From: Delphinus delphis
Lineage: Eukaryota > Chordata > Mammalia > Artiodactyla > Delphinidae
Direction of reading: 5' to 3'
DNA: 64,000 nucleotides
NCBI RefSeq assembly: GCF_949987515.2
Contig: NC_082694.2
Span: 73,468,080 to 73,532,079 of the forward strand
Numbering within the stretch: the first letter of the stretch is position 1; every line of letters begins with the position of its first letter. Under the pieces are notes generated by a model that was given only the letters and a program-made list of their open reading frames with translations, made no database searches and was not told where the DNA came from. This document shows positions 45,568 to 56,456 of the stretch, one piece after another. A program made the translations under genes and the position numbers.

Positions 45568-47744
45568 GTGACAGGGTTTACGATTTGGGGCTGGTGAATG
45601 AATAAAATGGAAGACTTAGAGGATTTGGCTGTTCTTATGTCTCAAATGTAAAATGTTTCTGAAGCCAGCATTCCTGCCTCACAAATGATAGTCGAAGTGT
45701 GCAGCCCTGTGATACCAAAGCTTAATGTGGCCAGACCTTGAACTTTCTGTCTCCATCTGACTTTCCAACATTTAGCAGCTAGAATACAAAACGCTCTGCA
45801 GCATCTCTGCCTCCCAGATGTCGGAAAGAGCAAATGCAGAAGGACTTTCAACTCAGTGGGCTTCACACAAACTATACCCCAGAGAGAAAATCTAACCAGT
45901 GCTTCAGCCAGGTGCATGATGTGGTTCAGAGGCAGAAAACATTTGATTCATGAGCAGGAGGCACTAAAATAGAGCTTTGGGAAGAAAGGAGGGATCAAGT
46001 GTTGATGGAAGCAATATCGTGTGTGAGTTCCAACATGTGCACTGCTTCACCTGCCATCTCTTCGTCGCTTTAACGATCAGAAAAGATCAGAGAGAGCAGG
46101 TGAGGCAGAGGGTGTGACAGGAAGCAAACCGACCCCAAAACATCCTGAAGAGGGAAGGGGCATTACTTCTTCCAAGGAGAGAAGGGGACTTGCGCCTCAA
46201 AAGAAAAGATTTCCAGGACCTTGGGATTGGCGCAAAGGGCAAGAAAGCATTAAGACCACATGGGATGGTCTGATTTGCTTGAAGAGGGTAAAAGAAATTG
46301 TTGATGGTGTTGCTGCTGTCCCCCCCATTCCCCCCATCTTCTTCCCCTGCTTCTTCTCCTCTTCCTCTTTCTTCTCCTTCATTTTCTTCCTCTTTTACTT
46401 TTAAAAACATTTTTTTGTTGTTCTGAAACAGGCTTGGCAGAATTGGTAACAAAATTTTTTGAGCACGCTGTAAAAGTAAATCTTCCTTTGTGTACTCCTC
46501 TCTAACTGATTTAGTCTGTAGTGACTGCGAAGACTGGAGCTGTTTTCAGGGCTTGGGGAGAATTTCATGGATTTCAGAACAGCCTGTATTTGCTCACCAG
46601 ACAGCCCTGGACATTATTTTTAGGACAAAATCTTCCTATGGGAATACTTTGTAATCAGAAACTTTTAATTCTCTGTCCTTTTCATCATCACATAATAAAG
46701 GCTAGGGCTGCAAGCGAGGGATTGAATGGCAGTCAGCATGGGAACGCTGACAATGAAAACAGAAGCCCTTAAGTTAGCAAACATTTAGGTGTACCAAGGA
46801 CTGGGATTAGCACTCAGGGAGTAGGTGGAAATACCAAAATGGATTTAACAGGATGTTTGTCCTTGTAGGCTACCTCTTCTAGATACATTTCATTACATTT
46901 AATTTGTTTGTATTGATGATATTATTCTCAAAAATCTAAGTCCTTTAAGGAAAAGTCTGATTTGGCAGAATAAATGGTGAGGCCAATGTGAACATTGTTT
47001 GTTGATCCTTATTAATACAGATCTTCCCAAAGGTTAACCCATCAAATGGGTTAAAGTAGCTTGTAGTATTTATCCTTCCAGCCCCTGTGGAGGCTGGGTT
47101 AAAACTCCAGGCACTCACAGCCCCTGGGCTTGTCACCTCTGGCCTCAAACAGCCTTATCAAATTACCACAGTCTGCTGTACAAATATTATCATACTCTGT
47201 GTGTACTGACATCATTATGGACTCTGCTACCTTGTAATCTCTAATCATTTGATGTCAACAGACATGCAGAAGAATGAACGAAGTAGTGGGAGCCATTTGT
47301 ATACCCAAAAGACAGGACTCACACTCGCTCAAGAGGCTAATTTTGTCTACAAATCCTGAAGTTCTATCTACAGTATTGTCAAGTGTTGGACACAATAGTA
47401 GCAGCCCTTTTCCAACTTGTTTTTTTTTTTCCCCCATAAAAGATGATCTGCTTGAGAATTGTCCTTCTTGATACCATGTAGATGACTCATGCATTTTAAT
47501 TGCTGCAAGTTATACAGCAGAGTGTACCTCTCCATTTTATCCCACTCTTGCTGGTCATATAGGCTGTTATTTTTTTCACTGTAGTTGCCAAGGCTCCTGT
47601 GTATAGCCATATGCAAATATGCTGAAAACACTTCAGGGAAATTGTTCACATGTGTTGGGTGTACTCTCCTCCTGGGATATGTTTGGAAATGTGTCTGTGC
47701 AGCTTGTTCATACTGATATCTGGAGGACACTACCGGCAATTGAT
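45568..47744. other. unique non-coding sequence
   Basis: A polypyrimidine tract lies at 46316-46402. A 121-codon minus frame (46087-46452) is the antisense of that tract and is accordingly Glu/Gly-rich (EEENEGEERGRGEEAGEED), a low-complexity frame rather than a gene. No named repeat or exon is recognised. Confidence 0.5.
46316..46402. repeat. polypyrimidine/polypurine tract
   Basis: The plus strand is almost pure C and T for about 85 bases, including C7 and C6 runs and CTT/TCC triplets, with very few purine interruptions. Confidence 0.85.
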
Positions 47745-47932
47745 ACCAGGGGGCCAGGGATGAGAACAAACGTATGGGCACCAAGGGGGGAAAGCGGCTG
47801 GGGGGCGGTGGTGGTGGGATGAATTGGGAGATTGGGATTGACATGTATAAACTGATGTGTATAAAATGGGTGACCAATAAGAACCTGCTGTATAAAAAAA
47901 TTTAAAAATTAAAAAAAAATAATTAATATCCT
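47745..47932 (+). mobile_element. L1 3' UTR, strongly 5'-truncated
   Basis: The same 3'-UTR wording as in the 16.2-kb L1 appears: a G-rich tract at 47785-47818, 'gatgaattgggagattggga', 'ataagaacctgctgtataaa' and an A-rich tail to about 47930. Only about 180 bp was inserted. No clear target-site duplication is visible. Confidence 0.9.
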
Positions 47933-47939
47933 ACAAAAA

Positions 47940-49015
47940 ATACCTGGCACAGTAATGAATTAGCCATCAAAAACACCGATACCTCCCCTGTGAATAAAGA
48001 GTGCTCAGGGTGTATGCTTAAAAGTGAAATTGCTGGGTGTGACGGATTTAGTAGATTGGTACTCAGCTTCCATTTTAGATTCCCTTGTTTGCCTGACCAT
48101 ATCGCAAAATCTGGAAAGTTAGGGGTTCCCTTCAATCTGTCATAGCAGGCTTGTTTTAGATTTCTAGTCAGATATTCACATGGAAACTCGGAAGGGAAAA
48201 AGTGAGGTGAAGGCGAGGCTGTTCTGCTGATAAGCAGGCACAGAGGCTTTTTATTTCTTTATTTTTCCAGCAACAGACAATGTCCCACCGTCCCACTGTC
48301 CAGATCTGGGATACAGGGCACACTTTTGCCTGTGAACTGCAGTTGTGTCATGGCCCTGGATCTGACAATTGTGGTGACAGCTTCTGGCCCTGGGATAACA
48401 GCTATATGGTGGTATTCCATCCTGATGCCCCAGTGTTCTCACTGTGGCAGGGACAGCAACATCCCAGGTGGGCCAGAGAGAGTGGCTGCCATGGAAATCA
48501 TTCTCAAGGGCCCTGCACGGGGTTTGTTCCTTCAGCCTTTCTGACAATATGATATGCTCCTACCCTCCTGTCTTGAATTACTTTCTGCTTCCGATCTCTA
48601 GTTTTGTTTTCATTATATTCAACTGAAACATGGCTGATGCACTTGATTTTAGAAATTAGATATCTTAGTTTTTACTAAATTTTGCCCTGCTGCTCTTCCA
48701 AATAACTAGATCAGTTTACACCACCACATATATGAGTCCCCGTTTCCCTAAGACCTCAAAGACTTTGGGGACTGTCGGATCACTACTACTTCTTCTCCGC
48801 CTTTTCCTCGTGGTCCTTATCTGTCAGTCTGATAATTGTAAAATAGCAAACTGCTGTCGCTATTTGAGTGTCCTGATTATTTGTTAACTGAGCGCTTTTT
48901 CATGTTTACTATTTGCTTTCCTTTTCTGATAAATGCCTGATGATTTCTCTAATCTCTTGCGCTATTGATTTGTTTATAAATTTCTATGTCAATATGTAGA
49001 AGTTCTTAGTATCCC
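47940..49015 (-). mobile_element. old L1/HAL1-like fragment, interrupted
   Basis: The left part, with 'aaagtgaaattgctgggtgt', and the right part (48690-49015), with 'tcagtctgataattgtaaaa', 'agcgctttttcatgtttact' and 'gctattgatttgtttataaa', follow antisense LINE-1/HAL1 ORF2 wording. The block 48140-48640 between them does not fit and is more GC-rich. Confidence 0.6.
48140..48640. other. unassigned block within old LINE
   Basis: This block has balanced base composition and is open on both strands: 90 codons at 48280-48552 plus, 98 codons at 48251-48547 minus. The plus frame contains CELQLCHGPGSDNCGDSFW. I do not recognise a domain. It may be an insertion of an unidentified repeat or a decayed processed pseudogene. 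Confidence 0.3.
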
Positions 49016-49059
49016 TTCCACCCTGGTCATTGGCTGGAAGCAGCCCAAGGGAGTGTAAT

Positions 49060-51900
49060 CTGGGGATAATTCAGCAATGATTCCGAAGCTCAGCAGCTGA
49101 GGTCCTTTGTCAGTTACACTGTGAGAAAAGGTCGGTGAGATGCATCCTTCCTTCTTGCACTGTTCAGGTCTGCTTCTTTACTCAGGCTTGGGAGCAGTTC
49201 CTCCACGTCTTCTGTGGCTTTCTTTTCTGAGGGGAAACTCAGAAGAGGACAGTTAATGGGATGAATTAGAGGCCCCATTGCTGCAAATGATCTCAGGCTG
49301 CAGCTGAGCCTCCACAATACATTCCAAGTCCCCTTGTCCTCAGCTACCCCTGCATCAGGGCTGGGCGGCTCACCTGGGGATGTGACCCAAACCTTCCTTC
49401 CTGAATGGTATGAAGCTCTGCTGGTCCTTCTCTTTTCAGTTCTGGATGGCTGCCATTAACCATGCATAGCTTAATGTGGCAAGCAAGTACCAGGAGGTGC
49501 CCAAGCCCACAGGTGCTGGGTTCACAGGTATTTCTCTTTGCCTCCATATTGCATAAAAGGACACTTATCTCATCCTGTTGACCAAGGTCAATTACACCTG
49601 CTAATATAATGACTTCCTTTTTGCCTGCCTTTCCGTGGGAACAAGGAGTCCAAAGTGCCTGGGTTAGCCTTTAGTTCAGTAGGATTCCTATCTGTGTCCC
49701 TTAGCAAGAGTGTAACCCTTTGGGGACCAGGACCTCCAACACTGAAGAGCCTCAAGTTGTGGGGACAAAACTATGAGGTCCCCCTGTGAATCGTTGGGAA
49801 TGATGGTAAGCAGGGCCACTCAGGCCTCCAGCCCTTGGTTTCCAAACACACGAGTACTTCCTGTGGGGACAGAGCACCTTATAGAGCAATCTTTGTTTTA
49901 ATAAGTGCGCTGGGTTAGGAAGAGTGGCACCCATTCCTTTCTGGATGTTTGCTTTGAATTGGCGTTTCCGCTGCACTTTTAGGGGTTCATCATAGTGTTC
50001 TGTGAGTCCAGAAGCCTCTCAATGGCATCGGGTATGATATGACCCATGACTGTCATAGGCGGGGGCCATTCCAGCACCACCTTCTCCTTCTGTGCTTCCT
50101 TCACTTCACATCAGTCCCTGATCGATGAAGTGTGTGAGGTCATGTCTGTGGATCAGGTATGTGTAAGCCCGCAGATAGCTGTGTGGGGGAGGAAGAGAAA
50201 GCCCATACCCAGAACGTGTTTATTATCCATATGAGGTTGAACGGATGGTCTTTTCAGGATAAAAAGGGTTCAATGTAATCAACTTGTCCCCAATAGCCAG
50301 TTGGTCTCCTCAAGGAGCAGTGCCATACTGGGTGTTCAGTGTTGGTCTCTCTTACTGACAAGTTAGGCATTCAGAGGTATCAGTAGATCTGCCTTGGTAA
50401 GAGGGAGTCTGCACCGTTGGGCCCATTTATAGCCTCTGGTTTTATCATGACCACTCCGTTCATGTGCCCATCATACCACTCCTGGAGTGGATGATGACAA
50501 AGGCTGGCTAAGGATAACTGACTCAGTTACATTGTAACATTACTCAGTTACTATCTTTCAGGGCCACTTAGGAATGTGGGCCTGCAGTCACTGAGCCCGT
50601 TTTGTTTGCACTCACATACCAAGCTGAACTAGCCATAAACCAAGGCTGGCTGCTTCCCTCCTCCCTCTGCTGGAGGAAACCTCCTTGTGGCCATAGGTGC
50701 AAACTGATGGACAGGCAGTGATGCAAAACTCTACAGGTGGTGTAGGGTCTGGTCTGTATATCATGGATGTAACGTGTGCTCTCTGCTCCTGCTCAGGTTC
50801 ATTTCCAGGTGTGCATATGGACAGGTGCTGCTAGGCCTCTGTGACCTCATGACTTCATGAACCTGACAGAACCCAGCTCATAATAGGAAATTCCAAAGGC
50901 ATTGTCACTTTGTGTCCTGCATTCTAGTGCTCCAACACTAAAAGACTCAGTATGAAGTCAAAAGATGTTTATTTCTTAAAGAGCTTATAATTGTAGGTGG
51001 TCAATCACGTGGCCCCAGAATGCCAGGGGCCTGCATTGTGACTCTCCCACTAGACCTACCATAGTGCATCCTTTCCCTCCAACACCATAGTGTTTGCTAG
51101 ATTGTGTGGCCCAAGTGGTGGCACTGATTGCACTATGGCCTGGACCTGCTCCAGTGTCCTTTCTTACTCCAGGAAACCTTACAGTCTTTCATGTTTCCCA
51201 GTAATTATTCCTAGGTGTGTTTGTGTTGCCTGTAGACCCAAAGGGGTCTATCAGGCACTGTGTTTGTGGTGGAAGATGCAAGATGCAGCAATTTGTCTTT
51301 TACTTGGAAAGGAATATCATGGCACTCTTTTGATACTAGATCCCTCCAAACTGTACTGCAGTGTGCACTCTCTGAATCTTGGAAGGTTTATTTTCCCTTC
51401 TCTGGGATGTGCATCTAACCAAGGCCTAGAGAGCACTAGTCACGTATTTCTCGTCTTGCCAACTCAGCATGATGTCTTTGGGGTAATGAGGCAGCGTGGT
51501 GGTGGTGTTCAGATGCCCAGGTGGTCCATATCTCTTAGGACTGTATTATGACAGAAGGCAGGAGGCTTAACATAGTCCTGAGCAGAATTGTAAATATTGT
51601 TGTCTGTCCCACATGAATACAAACTGTTTCTGACCTTGTTTTCTAATCTGAATGGAAAAGAACACATTTGCCAAGTCAGTGGCTGCACATCATGTGCCTG
51701 AGACCTTATTCATCTATTAGTTTAACACCACACTGAGCACTGCAGCTACAACTGGACCTACCACTTGATTAGGGCTCTCATAGAATGCAGCCTTTCTCCA
51801 GGATCCTTCCAGTTTCTCAAGGTGCCACATCTTTGAACTAAATAAAGATGTGAGAAAGCTTGAATCTTTTAGGTATTTAAAGGTTGAACTAACCTCTAAC
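49060..51900 (-). pseudogene. ERVL-type endogenous retrovirus interior, decayed
   Basis: The minus strand carries remnants of an ERVL pol gene. The best matches are the integrase part (50100-50480, e.g. 'aagtgtgtgaggtcatgtct', 'caatagccagttggtctcct', 'acaagttaggcattcagagg', 'gcccatttatagcctctggt') and the reverse-transcriptase part (51150-51720, e.g. 'gcaatttgtcttttacttgg', 'ctcagcatgatgtctttggg'). RNase-H sequence would lie between. Frames are broken throughout. The active-site box, normally Y-x-D-D, reads YPKD on the minus strand (51485-51474). The low-coordinate part (49060-50040) is assigned by continuity only. No flanking LTR is recognised, so the provirus ends are missing or too decayed. 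It has no coding capacity. Confidence 0.65.
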
Positions 51901-51914
51901 CATCCCCTCCAGAG

Positions 51915-53360
51915 TACAATAGTATTTTTTAAATAACTTATTCTTGTGAAATTCACAAGACATAAAACTGTTCAAAAATGAATAACTAGGGACTTCCCTG
52001 GTGACACAGTGGTTAAGAATCCGCCTGCCAATGCAGGGGACACGGGTTCGATCCCTTATCTGGGAAGATCCCACATGCTGCCAAGCAACTAAACCTGTGC
52101 CGTGCACCACAACTACTGAGCCTGCACTCTAGAGCCCCCAAGCCGCAACTACTGAGCCCACATGCCACAACTATTGAAGCCCACACTCCTACAGCCTGCG
52201 CTCTGCAAGAAGAGAAGCCACCACAATCAGAAGCCCCTGCACCGCAACAAAGAGTAGCTCCTGCTCGCCGCAACTAGAGAAAGCCCGCGCACAGCAACAA
52301 AGACCCAATACAGCCAAAAATAAATATAAATAAATAAATTTATTAAAAAAATAAATGAATAGCTAAGTGGCATTTGGTACAATGTTCTACTAAATGTTAC
52401 AATGTCATGTAATCATTACCTCTATTTAGCTCCAAAACATTTCCATCTCTCCGGAGTAAAACCCTGTACACATTTCCCCCTTTCTCCAGCATCTGGCAAG
52501 CAATAATCTATATTCCTTCTCTATGAATTTATCTATAATAGATATTTCATGTAAATAGAATTGTGTGATATGTGATGTTAGGTGTTGTAGGTTCATCCAT
52601 GTAATAGCACGTATCAGTACTTCATTCATTTGTATGGCTGAATAATAATTCCATTATATGTTTATAACATATTTTCTTTATCCATTCCTCCATTGATGGA
52701 CATCAGGGCTATTTCTACCTTTTGGCTATCGTGAATAGTGCTGCTATGAACATGCATGTACATGTATTTGTTTGAGTTCCTGTTTTCAATTCTTTGGGGT
52801 ACATACCTAGGAGTAGAATTGTGGGGTCATGTGGTAATTCTATCTTTAATTTTCTGAGGAACCAACAAACTTCCGCTGCCACTGAACCGTTTTGTTTTCT
52901 TATCAGCACATACAAATTTCCATTTTCTGCCTTTCCTCACCAATGCTTGTTATTTTCCACTTTTCTTATTCTAGCCATCCTAATTGGTATGAAATGGTAT
53001 CTCATTGTAGTTTTGATTTGCATTCCCTAATGACTAGTGATGTTGAGCATCTTTTCATGTGTTTACTGAGCCTCTGAATATCTTCTTTGGACCAATATCA
53101 ATTCTAGTCCTTACTCCATTTTTAAATTTAATAATTTTTGTTGTTGAGTCATAAAACTTCTTTGCATATTCTGGATACTAGACCTTTATCTGATATATGA
53201 TTTGCCAATATTTTCTCCCATTCTCTAAGTTTTCCTTTCATTCTCTGTATGTTTTTTGATGCCCAAATATTTTATTTTATTTTAATGAGGTCCAATTTAT
53301 CTATTTCTTTCTTTTTTTGTTCATGCTTTTAGTGTCATAGCTAACAAGGTCATTATTACT
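51915..53360 (-). mobile_element. old L1 3' portion, split by a SINE
   Basis: The antisense 3' UTR and ORF2 C-terminal wording is present: 'ctgtacacatttcccccttt', 'ggttcatccatgtaatagca', 'gaatagtgctgctatgaaca', 'agtagaattgtggggtcatg', 'catcctaattggtatgaaat', 'ccaatattttctcccattct'. The SINE at 51989-52350 lies near its 3' end. All frames are broken. Confidence 0.85.
51976..52366 (+). repeat. long CHR-type SINE with TAAA tail and TSD
   Basis: The body starts at 51989 ('gggacttccctggtgacaca'), has a box-B match 'ggttcgatccc' and repeats of 'ccgcaactactgagcc'-like units, and ends in a (TAAA)-type tail near 52350. Flanks aaatgaataacta and aaatgaatagcta form a target-site duplication with one mismatch. 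It is inserted in an old L1. Confidence 0.93.
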
Positions 53361-54845
53361 TTTGTGTTAACTTTAGCACTCAACATAATGACTCAACATA
53401 ATAAAAGTCCTGCCCTAAGTTTCTCCAGGCTTACTTAAAAACTTGGTTTAGTTCTGTCATAAAATGTCATGGACTCACTTTAGTGATCATTACAACTTAT
53501 GAATGTCCTTTAAATCACCTTCTTTATTGTTTAATAGTAAAAGTAAATGAGTACATTGGCTCATCCCAATATATTTTTAAGTCCAAGAGTTTTTCAAAGA
53601 GATAATTGCAAGTTTCCAATTTGTCTGATTTACTAGAATTTTTCATCTTGGGGATAGAAATAGATTTAAGGTCTCACTTTCCAACTTCTATCAATGCAGA
53701 ATTCCCTTTGACTCCTTGTAGATGAACAGTCTACTTGAATTCTCCCAGTGACAGGTCAAACAGTACTTCAAAAGGGTCCCCTTGTGTGGTTGGACAGCAG
53801 TAATTGTTACAAAACTTTTCTTTAAAATGAGATAAAGCCTCACGTATTACAACTGTGCCCCCTTTGACCTAATTTTATTTTCTAAAGCTACACAGTAGGA
53901 GACTATTCTTTCTTTCCTTTATGGTAGTGCCTCAGATGTGTAAACCTATACAGCCAATGGCTTGCCTATGTATCCAAGCAAATAGTTACCATACCAGTAG
54001 CTCTTCCTCAGTCCTAATTTGGATTCTAGATACTTTGTCTTCCAGATCACCCTCCTCCAACAAAACTTTAGTCCATGTTCTTAAAATGTAGGAGTCAGGA
54101 TAAGACTAATGCTCAACTGTGATCAAAGCCAAGCAAAGTAATTATTTGTATATCTTGGTTTAATTAATGACACTCTGGTTGCTTACTCCTTTATAAGCCT
54201 CATTTAACTCCGGTCCCTTTCATCAACTGTCATTTGTTTTTGCAGAAGTAAAAATACCAGCCCCTAAGGAGAGCTCCAAATCTCTGCATGGGAATAAAGG
54301 TGATATTCTCCCATTATGAAGTATATTATCAGGGATTCCAAGACCACACAGGAAAACTCACAATACCTTACAAGGAAACTGTATTATATTAACATCAGTC
54401 TGCCTAAAACATATCGTATCTCCTCCTGAAATGGACCCTATTCATGCGTCAACTTCTAATTTGGTCTTTTATAATGTATTGGCTCATGCCCACTCTACAT
54501 CTAGCAAGAGAATAAATTGTCACTACTCATATCCTCATGAGAATAAATTGTCACTACTCATATCCTCATATTTTTTTCCATCCAGACTTTCTTTGTAGTA
54601 CATAGGATGTGCATGTGTGTGTGAGTGACTGTGTATATGAGAGGAAGAAAGAGAGAGAAAGGAAGTGAGAAAATGAGTCAAAGGGTGGAGAAGAATTTAA
54701 ATTCTATGTGTAATTAGAAACAGCTATAAAATGAGACTACTTGGAGTTTCAGCCAAGTATCCCTAAAATTTTCAATTTTTTGGTTCCTGTCTAATTATAT
54801 TTCTTTTAAAAACTAAGTGATTGTGTATTTTTTCTATTTTTTTTT
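53361..54845. other. unique non-coding sequence
   Basis: It contains a perfect 31-bp tandem duplication at 54508-54569 and a purine-rich stretch at 54639-54680. No exon or named repeat is recognised. Confidence 0.5.
54508..54569 (+). repeat. perfect 31-bp tandem duplication
   Basis: The unit beginning gagaataaattgtcactact and ending atcctcat occurs at 54508-54538 and again directly at 54539-54569, without a mismatch. Confidence 0.97.
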
Positions 54846-54849
54846 TTTT

Positions 54850-55118
54850 TTTACTATGGCAAAATACGCAAACATAAAATTTCTCATCTTAACCATTTTA
54901 AAGTATATAGCTCAGTGGTATTAAATATGTTCGTGGTGTGTTACTATCACCAGCAGCCATCTCCAAAATGCTTTTCATCTTGTAAAACTGCAGCTCTACA
55001 CCCATTAAACAATAACCCTCTCTTCGCCCTTTCCCCTCATCCCCTGGAAAAGCACCATTCTACTTTCTATCTCTATGGCTTTGACTACTCTTAAAGACCT
55101 CATATAAGTGGAACCATA

Positions 55119-55151
<33 letters not shown>

Positions 55152-55665
55152 CACACACACGTCTGGCTTATTTCACTTAGTGTAATGTTCTCAAAGTTCA
55201 TCCATGTCATAGCATATTGTACAAGGTTCTTCCTTTTTAAGGCTAAATAATATTCCATCATGTGTACTACCACATGTGCTTATCTATTTATCTATCAATG
55301 AAAACTTGGGTTACTTCCACATTTTAGTTCTTGTGAATAATGCTGCTATGAACATTGGTGTACAAATATCTCACTGAGACTCTACTTTCAATTCTTTTGC
55401 ATATATACCCAGAAATGGAATTGCTCGATCAGATGGGAATTTTATGTTTAATTTTTTCAGGAACCACCATGCTGTTTTCCATACCGGCTGCACCATTTTA
55501 CAATCCAACCAACTGTACCCAGTTTCTCCACATCTTCACCAACACTTGTTATTTTCTGGTTTTTTTGTAGTAGACCTCTTAATGGATTTTAGGCAGTATC
55601 TCTTAGTTTTTGTTTGCATTTCCCTAATGATTAATGGTGTAAGCAATTGATTTTCATGCTTATTT
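54850..55665 (-). mobile_element. old L1 3' portion
   Basis: The antisense L1 3' UTR and ORF2 end appear in order: 'atcttaaccattttaaagta', 'cagccatctccaaaatgctt', 'gttcatccatgtcatagcat', 'aataatgctgctatgaacat', 'ggaattgctcgatcagatgg', 'tgcatttccctaatgattaa'. A TG/CG/CA tract at 55119-55162 lies within it. Confidence 0.85.
55119..55162. repeat. alternating TG-CG-CA tract, palindromic
   Basis: A (GT)n run passes into gcgcgcgc and then (AC)5, strictly alternating purine and pyrimidine. The last 24 bases or so are self-complementary. Confidence 0.95.
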
Positions 55666-56362
55666 GGGATGAGGCCTGAGGCTTAACAGATGTGATGTCT
55701 GTCAAAGACATAAATGATAGTGTTGTTAGAATGTTAACTCATATGTCCTAAAGGAAATGTTAGCAGTCACTGTAATGATCTGTCAGGCAGCTTTGGTGGA
55801 TTAATTTCCCAGAAATTCTCAGATGCAGGAACAATTGTTTCTGGTTGTTTGTCGTTATCTCAAAAAGACTTGAAGTTACTCCAATTTCTTGTGAGCATGT
55901 TCAGAATGAATCAGCATTTGAGTAATGTATATCATCATCAGTATAAAATAATAAAGAATAGAGAGAAAACCAGCTTAGGACAGTGTAAAGCTAATTTTCT
56001 GTATGGGTGTGATAAGAAGCAGAAGGAGTTCTTCCTGTGTGATAATCAAGGTGATAATGTGCCCCATTATGGCAATTTGTTTTATATTTCTTAAAATAGA
56101 TATGACTGAGGAAATGACAGATGGAGGTCAGGAAAAAATTCATGAAGTCCTTCACCTTATATTCATAAATCAATGACTTGGTCCCAGAGAGTTGGCTAAA
56201 AATATATTTCTCTTTCAGATGAAGGAGATTATGTTGTGAAAAGAAGAATGTGTTGACTGAATCACTGAGAATATCATCTCTTGTCATTAACACAATACTA
56301 CAGCATTACACAGAATACAAGGAAAGTGATTTTTTTTCTTTCACTTGTACTTTTCCAGTAAC
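55666..56362. other. unique non-coding sequence
   Basis: No gene or repeat is recognised. Both strands have short frames (81 and 100 codons) with no domain. Confidence 0.5.
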
Positions 56363-56365
56363 ACA

Positions 56366-56370
<5 letters not shown>

Positions 56371-56453
<83 letters not shown>
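56371..56453. repeat. compound (CT)27(CA)n microsatellite
   Basis: About 27 CT units (56371-56424) pass directly into about 14 CA units (56425-56453). The same word acacagat flanks the block on both sides. Confidence 0.97.

Positions 56454-56455
<2 letters not shown>

Positions 56456-56456
<1 letters not shown>

Noticed and set aside
46087..46452. 121-codon Glu/Gly-rich minus-strand frame
   Set aside because: It is the complement of the polypyrimidine tract at 46316-46402; low-complexity composition explains it.
51090..51551. 153-codon plus-strand frame
   Set aside because: It is antisense to ERVL-type reverse-transcriptase sequence. Its openness follows from that remnant, and the peptide shows no domain.
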